This document shows, piece after piece, positions 46,496 through 56,254 of a DNA stretch of 64,000 nt. The stretch is from Trichobilharzia szidati. Lineage: Eukaryota > Platyhelminthes > Trematoda > Strigeidida > Schistosomatidae. The stretch lies in contig OX235279.1 of assembly GCA_944472155.2 (NCBI GenBank), positions 142,076,920 through 142,140,919 on the forward strand, written 5' to 3'. The translations under genes were made by a program, and so were the position numbers. Each line of letters opens with the position of its first letter. Positions within the stretch are counted from its first letter, which is position 1. The notes below the pieces were generated by a model, which searched no databases, was not told the origin of the DNA, and was given only the letters and a program-made list of their open reading frames with translations.

Positions 46496-46907
46496 GCATG
46501 GAGGATTTCATCATGAGCTGACATCATTTAGAGAACCACTGGAAAAGCTGGGAGTACTGGACAGCTGTTTCGTCCTAGTTTGGGACTCTTCAGCAGTACG
46601 TACAAGGCTAGCTCATAGAGCATTGAGCCACTGGGACCCGATCCAACGGTTCTTGAATTCTAACTTCTACCAGTTCACGACATAGCAATGTCCTCTTCGA
46701 TGAGTCACTGCCTCATCTTCAACCTGCTGTACCCTACTGGTCAGGGCCTTGGGTTCGAATCCCGGTGGGTGCGAACTGATGAAGGGTCCCAAACTAGGAC
46801 GAAACATCTGTCCAGGACTCCCAGCTTTTCCAGTGGTTCTCTAACTGATGTCAACTCATGATGAAATCCTCCATGCAATCAAACAAAATCCCTACAAAAC
46901 CAATACT
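46496..46907. mobile_element. Palindromic hammerhead element with 13-bp target duplication
   Basis: Two arms of the hammerhead repeat face each other. The left arm (46496-46685) lies on the minus strand, with the hammerhead at 46554-46599 and an A-box-like head. The right arm (about 46738-46878) lies on plus, with a B box (GGGTTCGAATCCC) and a hammerhead at about 46778-46825. The ends GCATGGAGGATTTCATCATG and CATGATGAAATCCTCCATGC are inverted copies. A spacer with GATGAGTCACTGCC separates the arms. The right end adds CAATCAAACAAAATCCCTAC. TGAAATAGTAAGT at 46483-46495 and 46908-46920 is an exact 13-base duplication, showing that the whole palindrome was inserted as one unit. No protein is encoded. 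Confidence 0.85.
46554..46599 (-). ncRNA. Hammerhead ribozyme, type I, consensus core
   Basis: Read on minus: stem I GUACUG (rc of 46594-46599), core CUGAAGA, stem II GUCC with loop CAAACUA and GGAC, then GAA, short stem III ACAG/CUGU, the cleavage triplet ending GUC, and the other stem I strand CAGUAC (rc of 46554-46559). All six stem I pairs and four stem II pairs are Watson-Crick and every invariant core base is present. The stem II block closely resembles the known Schistosoma Sm-alpha ribozyme. Stem III is very short, as in minimal hammerheads of Penelope-like and retrozyme elements, which often cleave best as dimers. Confidence 0.85.
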
Positions 46908-47734
46908 TGAAATAGTAAGTCTTGAAAAGTATCAGAATAGTAGTACTTGACGTAATGATATCTGAAAAGCTCACAAGTGACCTTTCTAAGTAACGATATT
47001 TAAATACAAGTAACAGAAGCCTACAATAAGGAAAATATTTACAGAAGAGAAAGTATACGTTTTATTTTACTACTGTTAACAGACTGAAAATCAAATGCAG
47101 TTCCATAAATAAATGTAAATATGCAACATTAACATTATTTCAACCGAAAAAGCATTCAGTAATTTTTAGCACAGCAGTGCAACACTGCACATGAATACAA
47201 GACAGTATTGAAGTAATTAAACAACGAGAGTTTATTTAAACATAATATGACAGAAAGTTCAAGAGTTAAAGGGAGAGGGAAGGAGTTGGAATACATGGGG
47301 TGAATACATATATATATATATATATATATATTCAGAACAAGGATAATTATAACGAACAGCTGTTTTCAAAAAATTCTTCTTAAGGTTCTACAATTAGAAA
47401 TGCATTAATGTTAACATACCATAGCTAGTAAAGGCAAATTAGAATTATATCAGAAAATATACCGTGGTACAAGTACAAGATGGATAGTCAGTGGGTTTTG
47501 ATCATCACTTTAATCCACATACAGTGTATAGTTAATAAAAACATAAGATCAAATTAAGTTAAATATTGCAGTCATGTTTATATTATGTATGCATATGTCT
47601 GCCTAATGCCTCATTTAAGTTTATCAATAGGGTTATCTGTTTTGAATTAATAAATTGTAACGCTTAGTAATGAGTTCAGCTGAGCGAGTGGAAATCAAAA
47701 ACGGGTTGTGATGTAATAATTTACAGTTTAAGTA

Positions 47735-47845
47735 ACTTGAAAATCCCCATTCAGTCATATAAAAGAAAACAAGGCGTTCAGCGAAGAGACTCTTTCCGGT
47801 GAATTCATTCACTGAACTGTACAATCGCATATATATACTATTTAC
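47735..47845 (-). repeat. Penelope-like terminal repeat (pLTR-like), solo
   Basis: The clearest copy of this block: on plus CCCCATTCAGTCATATAAAAG, AAGGCGTTCAGCGAAGAGAC, CCGGTGAATTCATTC and GTACAATCGCATATATATAC. The same order occurs at 56255-56330 and 59010-59095 flanking a Penelope-like element. No coding sequence adjoins it. Confidence 0.6.
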
Positions 47846-47870
47846 AGTTTACATATTTGTTTGTTGATAT

Positions 47871-48110
47871 TTTTTGTCATTTCTTCACGTTTACATTGGA
47901 ACATAGCGCTTCAAGCTAAAGGCTTGAAGTTTCTGTCGCAGTGTTGTTTATTTTTACAGGATAAGGTTGTTAGCCTCATGCCCAACCTTCCCTCCTTACC
48001 AGCCTTATTACTCGTTTAGGCACGTAAAGGAGTGCGTTGGGCGGGAATCGAACCCCGCACCACATGCGTGGTTGGCAAGCATTCTACTGCTGTGCCACCG
48101 ATGCTGATAT
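47871..48110 (-). mobile_element. tRNA-headed SINE, family A
   Basis: A reverse copy with head at 48035-48110 (B box read on minus GGTTCGATTCCCG) and tail at the left. TGTTGATAT at 47862-47870 and 48111-48119 is the target duplication. Somewhat diverged. Confidence 0.9.
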
Positions 48111-48449
48111 TGTTGATATACTAATTTACTTTTACGTAACATGTCTACTTACCACCATCACCGCCACGTATTGTCTAACAACTTCCTTTGTTTCTTCTTG
48201 ACTCTTGAACATTCTGTCATATGATGCATAAATAAACTCCTGGTTGTTCGATTATTCGAACATTAACTGTATTGTATTCCTGTTTACTCTGCGGTTACCG
48301 GGGCGACAATATTTACACGTCTTTGTAGTTGAAGTCATTTGTATCCTAATATTTATTTTTAATAACTTATTATTTTTAAGTGTTAACAGCTAAAGAAAGA
48401 CTGTGAAATTTTCAGGTGTTGCTTTGAAGCATTTTGATTAGTTGGAGGT

Positions 48450-48570
48450 TCGAACATGACCTGATGTCAGTCATAGAACCACTGGAAAACTAGGAGTTAC
48501 TGGATAGCTGTTTCGTCATACGTATTCACTCACAGGGATTTGGACTCATGACCTTTGACGGAACAGCTTT
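48450..48570 (-). repeat. Hammerhead-bearing repeat, degraded
   Basis: GATGTCAGTCATAGAACCAC and ACTGGATAGCTGTTTCGTC match the family on minus. The stem II and CTGANGA parts are lost. Confidence 0.6.
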
Positions 48571-49119
48571 ACATTTAAATGATAATGTCATCAACATGAT
48601 AAGTGAGACGATAATTACTGAAGGATAGAACAAAGTTTTAAAATAACCGCCAAACAGGATTACTCCGTAATTATTTTTGTAAATCCTGTTTGTCGTATAT
48701 GAAATAGTCTTCATCGGGGAATAGAAATTTATAATAGTAGGGAAGATTACAGACAGAGTGTCCATTAAATATAAACTTAGTCTGCAAATCTATATAGAGT
48801 TAAGAACAAAAAATTTTGAAAAACATGATTATCCACTTAGCTCACATTATCTGAAGTACCGACTGATGACCACTGATAAAGTTTATGAAAGATACAAGTG
48901 TATCTATTTCATAGGCCATCTAATTAATATCGCAGTAAAGCATTCTTCTTTAAAAGCAGACAAGTGCTTTGAAGAATTTATGCAGTAATAAGAATACAGC
49001 GCTCATCTACTTAAAGACAGTATCTACATTGTCGATCCCAGATTAACTTGTGGGATCATCCTTCTACTTCTATAACAGCAAACATATGTTTGTACATCGT
49101 CCTGTCGTTTCCAGTAGTG

Positions 49120-49400
49120 ATATATTTGATGTTCGCTAGAGGATAATAGTCTGGCGTTAGAAGCCATGTGTTCTAGGTTTCAGTCTCAGTGAGAACAGCA
49201 TCATTCAATGAGGATGCAGTTAATTCCAAATGATGAGTTCCAAATAAGATAAAAAACGCTTGCTGGATTCCACCGCTAGTCACCATCAAACGAATACACA
49301 TCATGTTAACCTTCAAAAACATTTCAAGAGTCCATACTAGAAGCCGATATGTTAGTTGAGATCGAACTATTCAGTCCAATGAAAGCAGTCAAAGAAATAT
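49120..49400 (+). repeat. Interspersed repeat, family C
   Basis: Shares CTGGATTCCACCGCTAGTCA with 51185-51425 and TACTAGAAGCCGATATGT with 3500-3850. The head resembles a degraded tRNA-derived start. Confidence 0.45.
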
Positions 49401-50868
49401 TCAAAATAATTTAAACGTATCCTCACAACTTTTAAAATCCAGGGGATATCTTTTCCTTACTCAAAATACTAAAATTAGAAATAAGAATGGAATGGAATAG
49501 AAGCAGAATTTTCACTAAGTTAGATTTTAATATCTTAAACCTTTAAACAATATAATTTACTTAATTTGTGGAGTTGAATTTCGTATTTCCATCCCACCTT
49601 CCCTCTCACCCCATCTTGCATACACAGACACATGCATACACTAGAAACTAGACTAAACACCTTTTGTTAGCCACCGTCTGCTAAACTAAGACACCTGTGT
49701 GAATAAAAAGTGTCAGTGTAGTAGACTGTTCGTTTATCTTGTGACAGTTTCAAGATAACTAATTCACATGTTTATTTTGTCACTTCATCCAGTGTTTGTG
49801 GTTAAATCGACTGGACAAAAAAGGTTGAAGTTATGATCGATTTTATTTTGAAGTTTCCTTCGACAAGGTAACGGAATTTAACATCAAATCAAGTAATTAC
49901 TCACAGGTGAATGGCAGAATGGTAGTTACTTTTGCCCAGTTTTGAAATGGAACGTCCACTATCCTAATGATAAGAAACTAAAGGGTTCAAACAAGAAAGG
50001 TCTTCAACCAGTCACTAACTGACTACATTGGACAGTAACTTTTGCTACACCACACATTTTCTGGATTAAGAAATCATGGGTCATTAAATTTCAGTAGTGT
50101 TTCGGTGGTATCTTGCGTCCATTTAAACTTAATGTTTTGGACTCATTCCATCACAAGTTAATGTGTGCTTGCAGTTGGCGGATTCCGAATATTTGCTTAC
50201 TCATCTTCGATTTTCTTCATTTCTGCAGCTGATTTATGTTCATGAAATAATCTGCCTTTTAGAAGGAAATAATAAAAAAAAAATAAACATATTGATTTTG
50301 CAGTTTTATATTTTTAGTAGCAATTCAGAGACGAAGGTTTTTAGCAAACTGACAAGGTACACACACATCTTAAAGAAATCCATACCCACCTAACACTAAT
50401 GTAAATGTATTCGTGGTGTAAATAGCACTCTATAGACTCATAACTAACATCATACTTTCATAATAAAATAACTTATCTTGTTTAAAACCCATTGACAGTA
50501 GAATTCACTTTATGTGAGTGGGTCATCTGATGGCAACCGATATGGTTGTCAAGTCCAGTTAGTCATGAGATATAGTTATAAAGCTAATAGACACGAAACT
50601 AATATTTAGCATGGTACGCCGACTAACTCCGTCTAACTGTTATCAATTCCAAGGGCAATTACTCTGTTCTGACATGATAATTGGTTTTGGAAATGAATAT
50701 GTATTATGACTTATAATGATACACTATTCTATGTGCGATGAGAAATCAAAATATTCTCACCAATAACTTGAAGACACACCACGCTACTGTGCTATTAAAA
50801 AACAGATTGTTAGAAAAAAGGTAGTCATCACTTTTAAACCATTTTCTTGATTTTTTTTTGAATTTCAG

Positions 50869-51098
50869 ATGTTGGCCCAGCAAAAGTTACTACATCAACT
50901 AAAACATTTTACGAATATTTAGACAATGTGTATACTCAAGGTGGTGGAGATTGTCCAGAAATGACGATTACTGGCATTGAGCTAGCACTGGAAGCGTCAA
51001 GACCTAATTCTTTGATTTATGTATTCACGGACAGTAGTGCTAAAGATTATAATCGTACTGAAAAAGTGCTCAATTTAATTCAAGAAAAACAAAGTCAG
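50869..51098 (+). CDS. HMCN1-like: Hemicentin homologue, exon 2 (vWA core)
   Basis: Acceptor TTTTTTTGAATTTCAG and donor CAG|GTAAGT. It begins with the last two bases of the Asp codon shared with exon 1 and ends in phase 0. It encodes VGPAKVTTSTKTFYEYLDNV, then YTQGGGDCPEMTITGIELAL (Cys 161), then LIYVFTDSSAKDYNRTEKVL and IQEKQSQ. This is nearly the hemicentin pattern GGGDCPEM, then IYVFTD..SKDY, then QLIQQKQSQ, the core strands and helices of the vWA fold. The Thr and Asp positions expected to complete the metal site are in this segment. Confidence 0.93.
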
Positions 51099-51184
51099 GT
51101 AAGTGAACTAACTATATGCATTTATTTTTAATTCAGTTTTTGATTTTCTCGTTGGCTGATTGTACCGAAATGTTCGGTCACTGA

Positions 51185-51425
51185 CACCCGCTGCACGAGA
51201 TGTGGTTATCGTGGCCCATTTGGTCCAGTGGGTAACGCTTTCGCGTTTGAAATGATGGATACTGAGTTTGATCCTCAGTGGGAACATGAACACTTACTAA
51301 AGGAGTTAAGGTACATCCAGATGACGAGTCCTAAATGGAACGAAATCCCCATCCTGGATTCCACCGCTAATCACCATCCACCAAATAACTATGCGTATAC
51401 GGCTAGGATTTTTAAGCTAATTATG
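51185..51425 (+). repeat. Interspersed repeat, family C, with tRNA-like head
   Basis: TGGTCCAGTGGGTAACGC and GAGTTTGATCCTCAG are A- and B-box-like. They are followed by a body ending CTGGATTCCACCGCTAATCACC, shared with 49120-49400. It lies just inside hemicentin intron 2. Confidence 0.5.
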
Positions 51426-52386
51426 TCATTTATATCATATTAGTCAATGTTTAATTACTTATTTCTTTTTAATGCTTTGATAGAGAGGCACTTTTAAGTG
51501 AAATGCGTGTTTTTTCATGCAGCAAGCAAAACATCTGATACTCAAATAAATATGGTATACTCTTAGAACAGTACACATCTAGGAAACAAAGTGGATGAAT
51601 TTATCCGTATAGTCAAAATTTTGATACTATCATTTGAAGGCTATCGAAATATGCAACATATTGTTTCGAATATGTCGTTGTTCTTTCAAATAATTGGGAA
51701 CTCTGTTTTTCATATTTAATTTCAGTGTGATATCCATATAGTTGAGTATTTCTGTCACCGAAATTCCCATGAACAAACAAGACTTAAACACTGTCTAAGA
51801 TGCAGAATAACATTACGAACAGATGTTAGATACAGGTAGTCAGAAACCACTGATGTTAATCAGTAGTACTTACTTGCTTGATTGAAGTGATCCAAGCACC
51901 AGAAAGCAGTTTCGCTCGTTTGAAGTCGTGCTCTTCGGTCGAATACTCGCAGTGAATCAGCTTACGGAGTCAAATCAGGCAGATTTTGGTCAGCTATATC
52001 GTGGAAATCGCCCGAGATTACCCTTAGAATTCGAGTGACTTGAAATAATTCATATCTCTGAATTACTTCTAACCGGATGAATATCGGGTGATAACAGTAC
52101 AAAAACGCTGTTTAACTTACTTTGATCTGTTTAGCAAGCAGCTCTGTTTGATATGATTCTTTTCTAACTACTCATTTAAGTTGGTAGCAGTAGTGTATAC
52201 CATCTTATCTCGTCGCTTGCCTTTTTGGCATAATACAGATGAAATATTTTGGGTTTAGGGAAGAAAACAAAGTGAATTTCAGCCTTGAACTATGCAATTC
52301 TAAATAGCTGAGTGATTTGAAATAAATTAAAACAAGTTTCTAGAAACAATATTTTTTATTAAAGACTTCTTTATTTTATTCCATGT
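51426..52386. other. Hemicentin intron 2, no recognised element
   Basis: A piece at about 51870-52030 (TTTCGCTCGTTTGAAGTCG) loosely resembles 3190-3300 and may be an old repeat. Otherwise nothing recognised. Confidence 0.35.
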
Positions 52387-52400
52387 ATTCCAAGTTGAAT

Positions 52401-52643
52401 GCGTCGGTGGCACAGAGGTAGAATGCCCGCCAACCACGCATGAGGTGTGGGGTTCGATTCCCGGCCGACGCACTCCTTTACCTCGCTAAACCAGTAATAA
52501 GACTGGTAAGGAGGGAAGGTTGGGCATGAAGCTAGCAACCCCATCATGTGAAAATAAACACCACTGCTACAGAAACTTCAAGCCTCTAGCTTGAAGCCCT
52601 ATGTTCCACTTGGAACGTAAAGTAGTAAAAAAATAATAAAAAA
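52401..52643 (+). mobile_element. tRNA-headed SINE, family A
   Basis: The tRNA-like head has matching ends (GCGTCGG and CCGACGC) and B box GGTTCGATTCC, followed by body and tail. ATTCCAAGTTGAATG at 52387-52401 and 52644-52658 is a 15-base target duplication, one of the longest in the window. Confidence 0.95.
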
Positions 52644-52654
52644 ATTCCAAGTTG

Positions 52655-52862
52655 AATGTAGGGCTTCTAGATTTAAAGTTCCAGTAGTGGTGGTGTTATT
52701 TTTACGGGGTATGGTTGTTACCCTTACGCTAAATGTTTCCTCCTCTCTGAGCTTATTATTGGATCGTAAACTGGGTGGCGTTTAGGAGCATAGTGGCCAG
52801 AAATTGAACTTGGACTTCCGTTGCGATTGATAAGCGTCCTACCACTGAACCACCAACAAACC
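52655..52862 (-). repeat. Diverged reverse SINE, family A
   Basis: Read on minus, the head (GTTGGTGGTTCAGTGGTAGG), the body and the tail survive in diverged form. A younger SINE inserted at its edge. Confidence 0.65.
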
Positions 52863-53325
52863 CAAACAACTTCAATACTTTGCTACATGTCCCTGAGATA
52901 TTTCTCTTTGTATGTTAGCTACTTTTCACGGAAAGTTGACAGTATCAAATAAAAGTGTATGAGAAAAACATGCTAATTGAAGTGCTAGTGGAAAATGAAA
53001 TGATATGTTTAGTAGATAAATTGGGACAGATTTCAAGTCAGTGTCTGGAGTTTCAATTGACCATTACCACTACTTTGTGAAGCTTTAACAACATTAAGTA
53101 GTGATTTTATTCTTTATCAGGATGTTTTTTTTCAGAAGACTTAATAGTAAGTGAGCTCCCGGTAAAAGCATATCTAACCATAAGTTATGGGTCGTGATGA
53201 TTAGTTAAACTAGTCACTCTGTTCAACTCTTGGAAATCAGGCACTTTCTTAAAATACTTGATTGTATTATACTCCACTTTCATATACAATGTTAAAATTT
53301 CCTATACAACTTATGTTTTTACGAG
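52863..53325. other. Hemicentin intron 2, no recognised element
   Basis: AT-rich intron sequence without recognisable features. Confidence 0.35.
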
Positions 53326-53329
53326 TTGA

Positions 53330-53440
53330 TCACGGGCTGATATCAGTTAGGAAACCATTGAAAACCAGGGAGTACTGGACAGCTGATGTTTCATCCTAGT
53401 TTGGGAATCATCGGCAGTACGCACCCACTGGGTGTAGTAA
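53330..53440 (-). repeat. Hammerhead-bearing repeat with near-intact ribozyme
   Basis: At 53372-53420 on minus: stem I GTACTG/CAGTAC intact, core CCGATGA (U4 changed to C), stem II TTCC/GGAT with one mismatch at the first pair, GAAAC, an enlarged stem III loop, then GTC. Two core or stem defects probably abolish cleavage. The pol III head is missing. Confidence 0.7.
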
Positions 53441-54253
53441 TACGAATGATTTATTCAGGTATCTGATTCTTAAGCGTTGGGTAGAACATCACATCTGTTT
53501 CATGAAATTAATATTCTTACTCTGAAACCTTAAGTCTACTTTCCAACTTCCTTTGATAATTGTAATGTAGTCAGGTTTGTTTAAACATTCAAAGGCTTGT
53601 ATTTTGTCAATCTGAAAACAAAACAACTTTACTGACCTATTTAGGATTAACTGTTTCCGATCGATATCAGTAAGTTATTTACAAACGTTATGCCCTACAT
53701 GAACATTTATCACGTCTCAGCTGTTTACAACTAACAATAGCCACTTCCCAGGGAAACTTCATTCATTACGCTGACACCCGTGCCCAAAGTCGTATTCAGT
53801 TGTCTGTTGACACTCATCACACATTCTATGTACATTTAAAATAACTCTTATGTGAAAAGGTTATGAACTAGTGCAACACACTACTGAAATGCATGATGTG
53901 AATTAAAATAATTTATATGTTTAGTGGTAGTTTAAATCATGAAGAATCCATGAGTAATGCAGTTGTATTGTCATGGTTGTTAGAAAGAAATTTTCTCGGG
54001 ATGAATACAAACCATCTGTAACCAAAATGAAATGACTGGGTGCATGATATCTGTACACGTTTAATCTGACTAGCAGTACACTGGACAGTTGTTGATTACC
54101 TATGCTGTTTATTAGTCCATTTGTACTCAAAAGCAATGATGACAACTATCACTGAAGGCCTTTTTAAGAGTTGAAATTTTATCAAACTATGTTTTAACCT
54201 AAGCAGTCACTTCCACTTATTCTTCTTATTTGCCATTTTAAATATTTTTAAAG
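53441..54253. other. Hemicentin intron 2, no recognised element
   Basis: AT-rich intron ending in the weak pyrimidine acceptor TTTTTAAAG. A 74-codon minus frame at 54145-53921 is not recognised. Confidence 0.35.
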
Positions 54254-54376
54254 GTTGTATTTGTTCTCACTGGATTCTGTAATACAACTGATGAACCAGG
54301 CTTTGAAGCATACCGTCAAATTGCTACTGTGAGTTCAGGTCAACTTTACATTATTGGCAAAGGACAAGTTAATGAA
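54254..54376 (+). CDS. HMCN1-like: Hemicentin homologue, exon 3 (end of vWA)
   Basis: Exactly 41 codons, phase 0 on both sides, from ...TTTTTAAAG to GAA|GTAAGT. It encodes VVFVLTGFCNTTDEPGFEAY, then RQIATVSSGQLYIIGKGQVN. Hemicentins have VVFVLTG-x-C here, then IASTSSGQVF and KxQVNEV. Cys 218 probably pairs with Cys 161 of exon 2. NTT (219-221) is a potential glycosylation site. The following glutamate joins exon 4 FMQVVEAAV. Confidence 0.93.
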
Positions 54377-56254
54377 GTAAGTTGAAAAAATGAATTTGAT
54401 TTTGAACTGATTTGAATTTCGTCAGTCGGCTCTTTTGTAGAGTTTTTGAAAATGCCTTCTATTGTGAGGTTGTTTAACACATGAATTAGCAGTTAAGCGT
54501 CGTAATGAAAATGCACTCAGATCAGTGCATATGAATAAAAAAATATTTCAAGTGCATTCAGTTTGGAAAATGTAAAGTCTTGAATAAAGGAAACATTCAG
54601 AACGTGGAAATCGAAATTTGACGTTCAGATCAGCCATTGATCTCGTCTGTGGATCAGTCAGAAACAAATGAAATGAATATGTTACACAGCTGTTAATGGA
54701 AATACAAGCAGAGATAAGGATAACGAAATTACAGAAATAATCAGTTGCCTTCAAGTTCAATAGGACAAGTTACTAAAGTACTTGTGAGGAGATTCACTAA
54801 GCTCACTTTCTTCTAAAGTTAATGGTAACAATTCTACATAGGATATCAACCGTATCTTCATGATTAAACCCACTCAGTTAGGAGAACGTAACACCGTGGA
54901 AACTTTCTGTCTCTTGTGCTATTTGAAGTCCGAAAACTATGCTATCTAATGTGATCACCAACTATAACTGACTATCTAAACAAGACTGACTACCAGAGCG
55001 ATTGATGTTAGTTTGTTTGGTTGAAAAACACCTCTTCTGGATGATTACTCCAACAATCCATCACACACAGAGGAATCAAGTTTTTGTTATATTCACTAAT
55101 TTATGTGTATAGATGCTGTAGGATTTAACTCAAGAAATAGGGAAACAAGGTTTTCAAATATGTTTTAGATAACTCATTACTTTAAGACTCTGAGTGAATG
55201 TCACATTACAATATCATCGGGATTCCATTACAGAGTAAATTTATTTGGTAAATTCATACATAGTAGTGCAGTTATACTTTACCGTAGAGCCCAAGATCTA
55301 TTATTATCTCAATATATTCTTGATAATTGGAAATAAATAGTGCATCGAGCTTCTGTAATAAGTTGAGGAGATATTTCCGGCATACTTTAATCTCCTTCAG
55401 GAAAGCATTTAAAGAGATTTCTTTTTTATCAAAAAAGTAACAGTTAAATGTATTTTATGCTACTGGCAAAATAAGAATTTTGTTCATAATCCTAGATTAT
55501 TCAAACACCACCTAATTTTTAAAATTAGTTATTCTGCAACCTTCATTTTGGCGTTAACGAACATTTCATGATATTTTAAACGGATAAACTCATACCATGA
55601 AAGCATTTATTTAATAGCCAAAAAATTTGCAGAGAAATTTCGATGCTTCACTAAAGTTCAAACAGCAGTAATATTAGCTCGTGATGATATTGAATTAGGT
55701 GAAGCGGAATGTGAACTTTAATGAACATCAGAGTAATCATAATTGCATTTGCACTCTTGATCCAGAAAATGTTGTGTTAATGAAGACATGATATTTTCCT
55801 ATGACTGTTATATATTTTTTATGATTTCTTTCTAAGTGCGGCATTCACATAAATACACTTATGTCTACAACAAGCCTTTAAAACCACCTGGGTTGAAATA
55901 ACCTCTTTCTTCGGATTTATGAAGGTTGAAAATTAGAAGACACTAATTACATTATTTATGGGTATTAATTAATAAATGTTGTGGTTATCAGTTAAAATTT
56001 CATTCAGTTTGTCAGATTAGGTTTCCCAGCCGAAAGCACTGGATATAAAGCCTGTAAAAGTAGCTTACACTTTTTAACTCATGGTTTTAGAATGAAGAGA
56101 TTAAACGAAGAGTTATACATTTCTCCAAGATATTCAAAAGTTTTTAACTTCATTGTTCTTCCCTGCATGTACGAAGAAATGAACAAGGCGTAAATGACTT
56201 CAAAAATGAAATCCATCCGAAACTTGATTTAACTGGAAAAGTAATAAAAATCAA
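54377..56254. other. Hemicentin intron 3, first part
   Basis: No recognised gene or repeat. A frame-like stretch at 55630-55722 (KICREISMLH...) has no supported splice signals. Confidence 0.35.

Larger units (their letters stand above)
33539..50868 (+). other. Hemicentin intron 1 (17.3 kb, GC-AG)
   Basis: The intron starts GCAAGTTG and ends TTGAATTTCAG. It holds at least six family A SINEs, two or more Penelope-like pieces, an RTE-like fragment, two CR1-like 3' ends, the palindromic hammerhead element, and several AT tracts (about 35154-35167, 45338-45361, 45879-45914, 47308-47331). Stretches without a recognised repeat include 33540-34090, 34450-35860, 37005-37925, 40530-41560, 42965-43620, 44145-46480 and 48570-49110. 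Confidence 0.85.

Noticed and set aside
46496..46907. CRISPR-like or tandem-repeat array
   Set aside because: The repeats are two inverted arms with a target duplication, not regularly spaced direct repeats, and nothing else in the window looks prokaryotic.
54126..54145. Possible small minus-strand gene at 53921-54145
   Set aside because: Located in an intron, AT-rich, with no motif or splice signal; chance frame.
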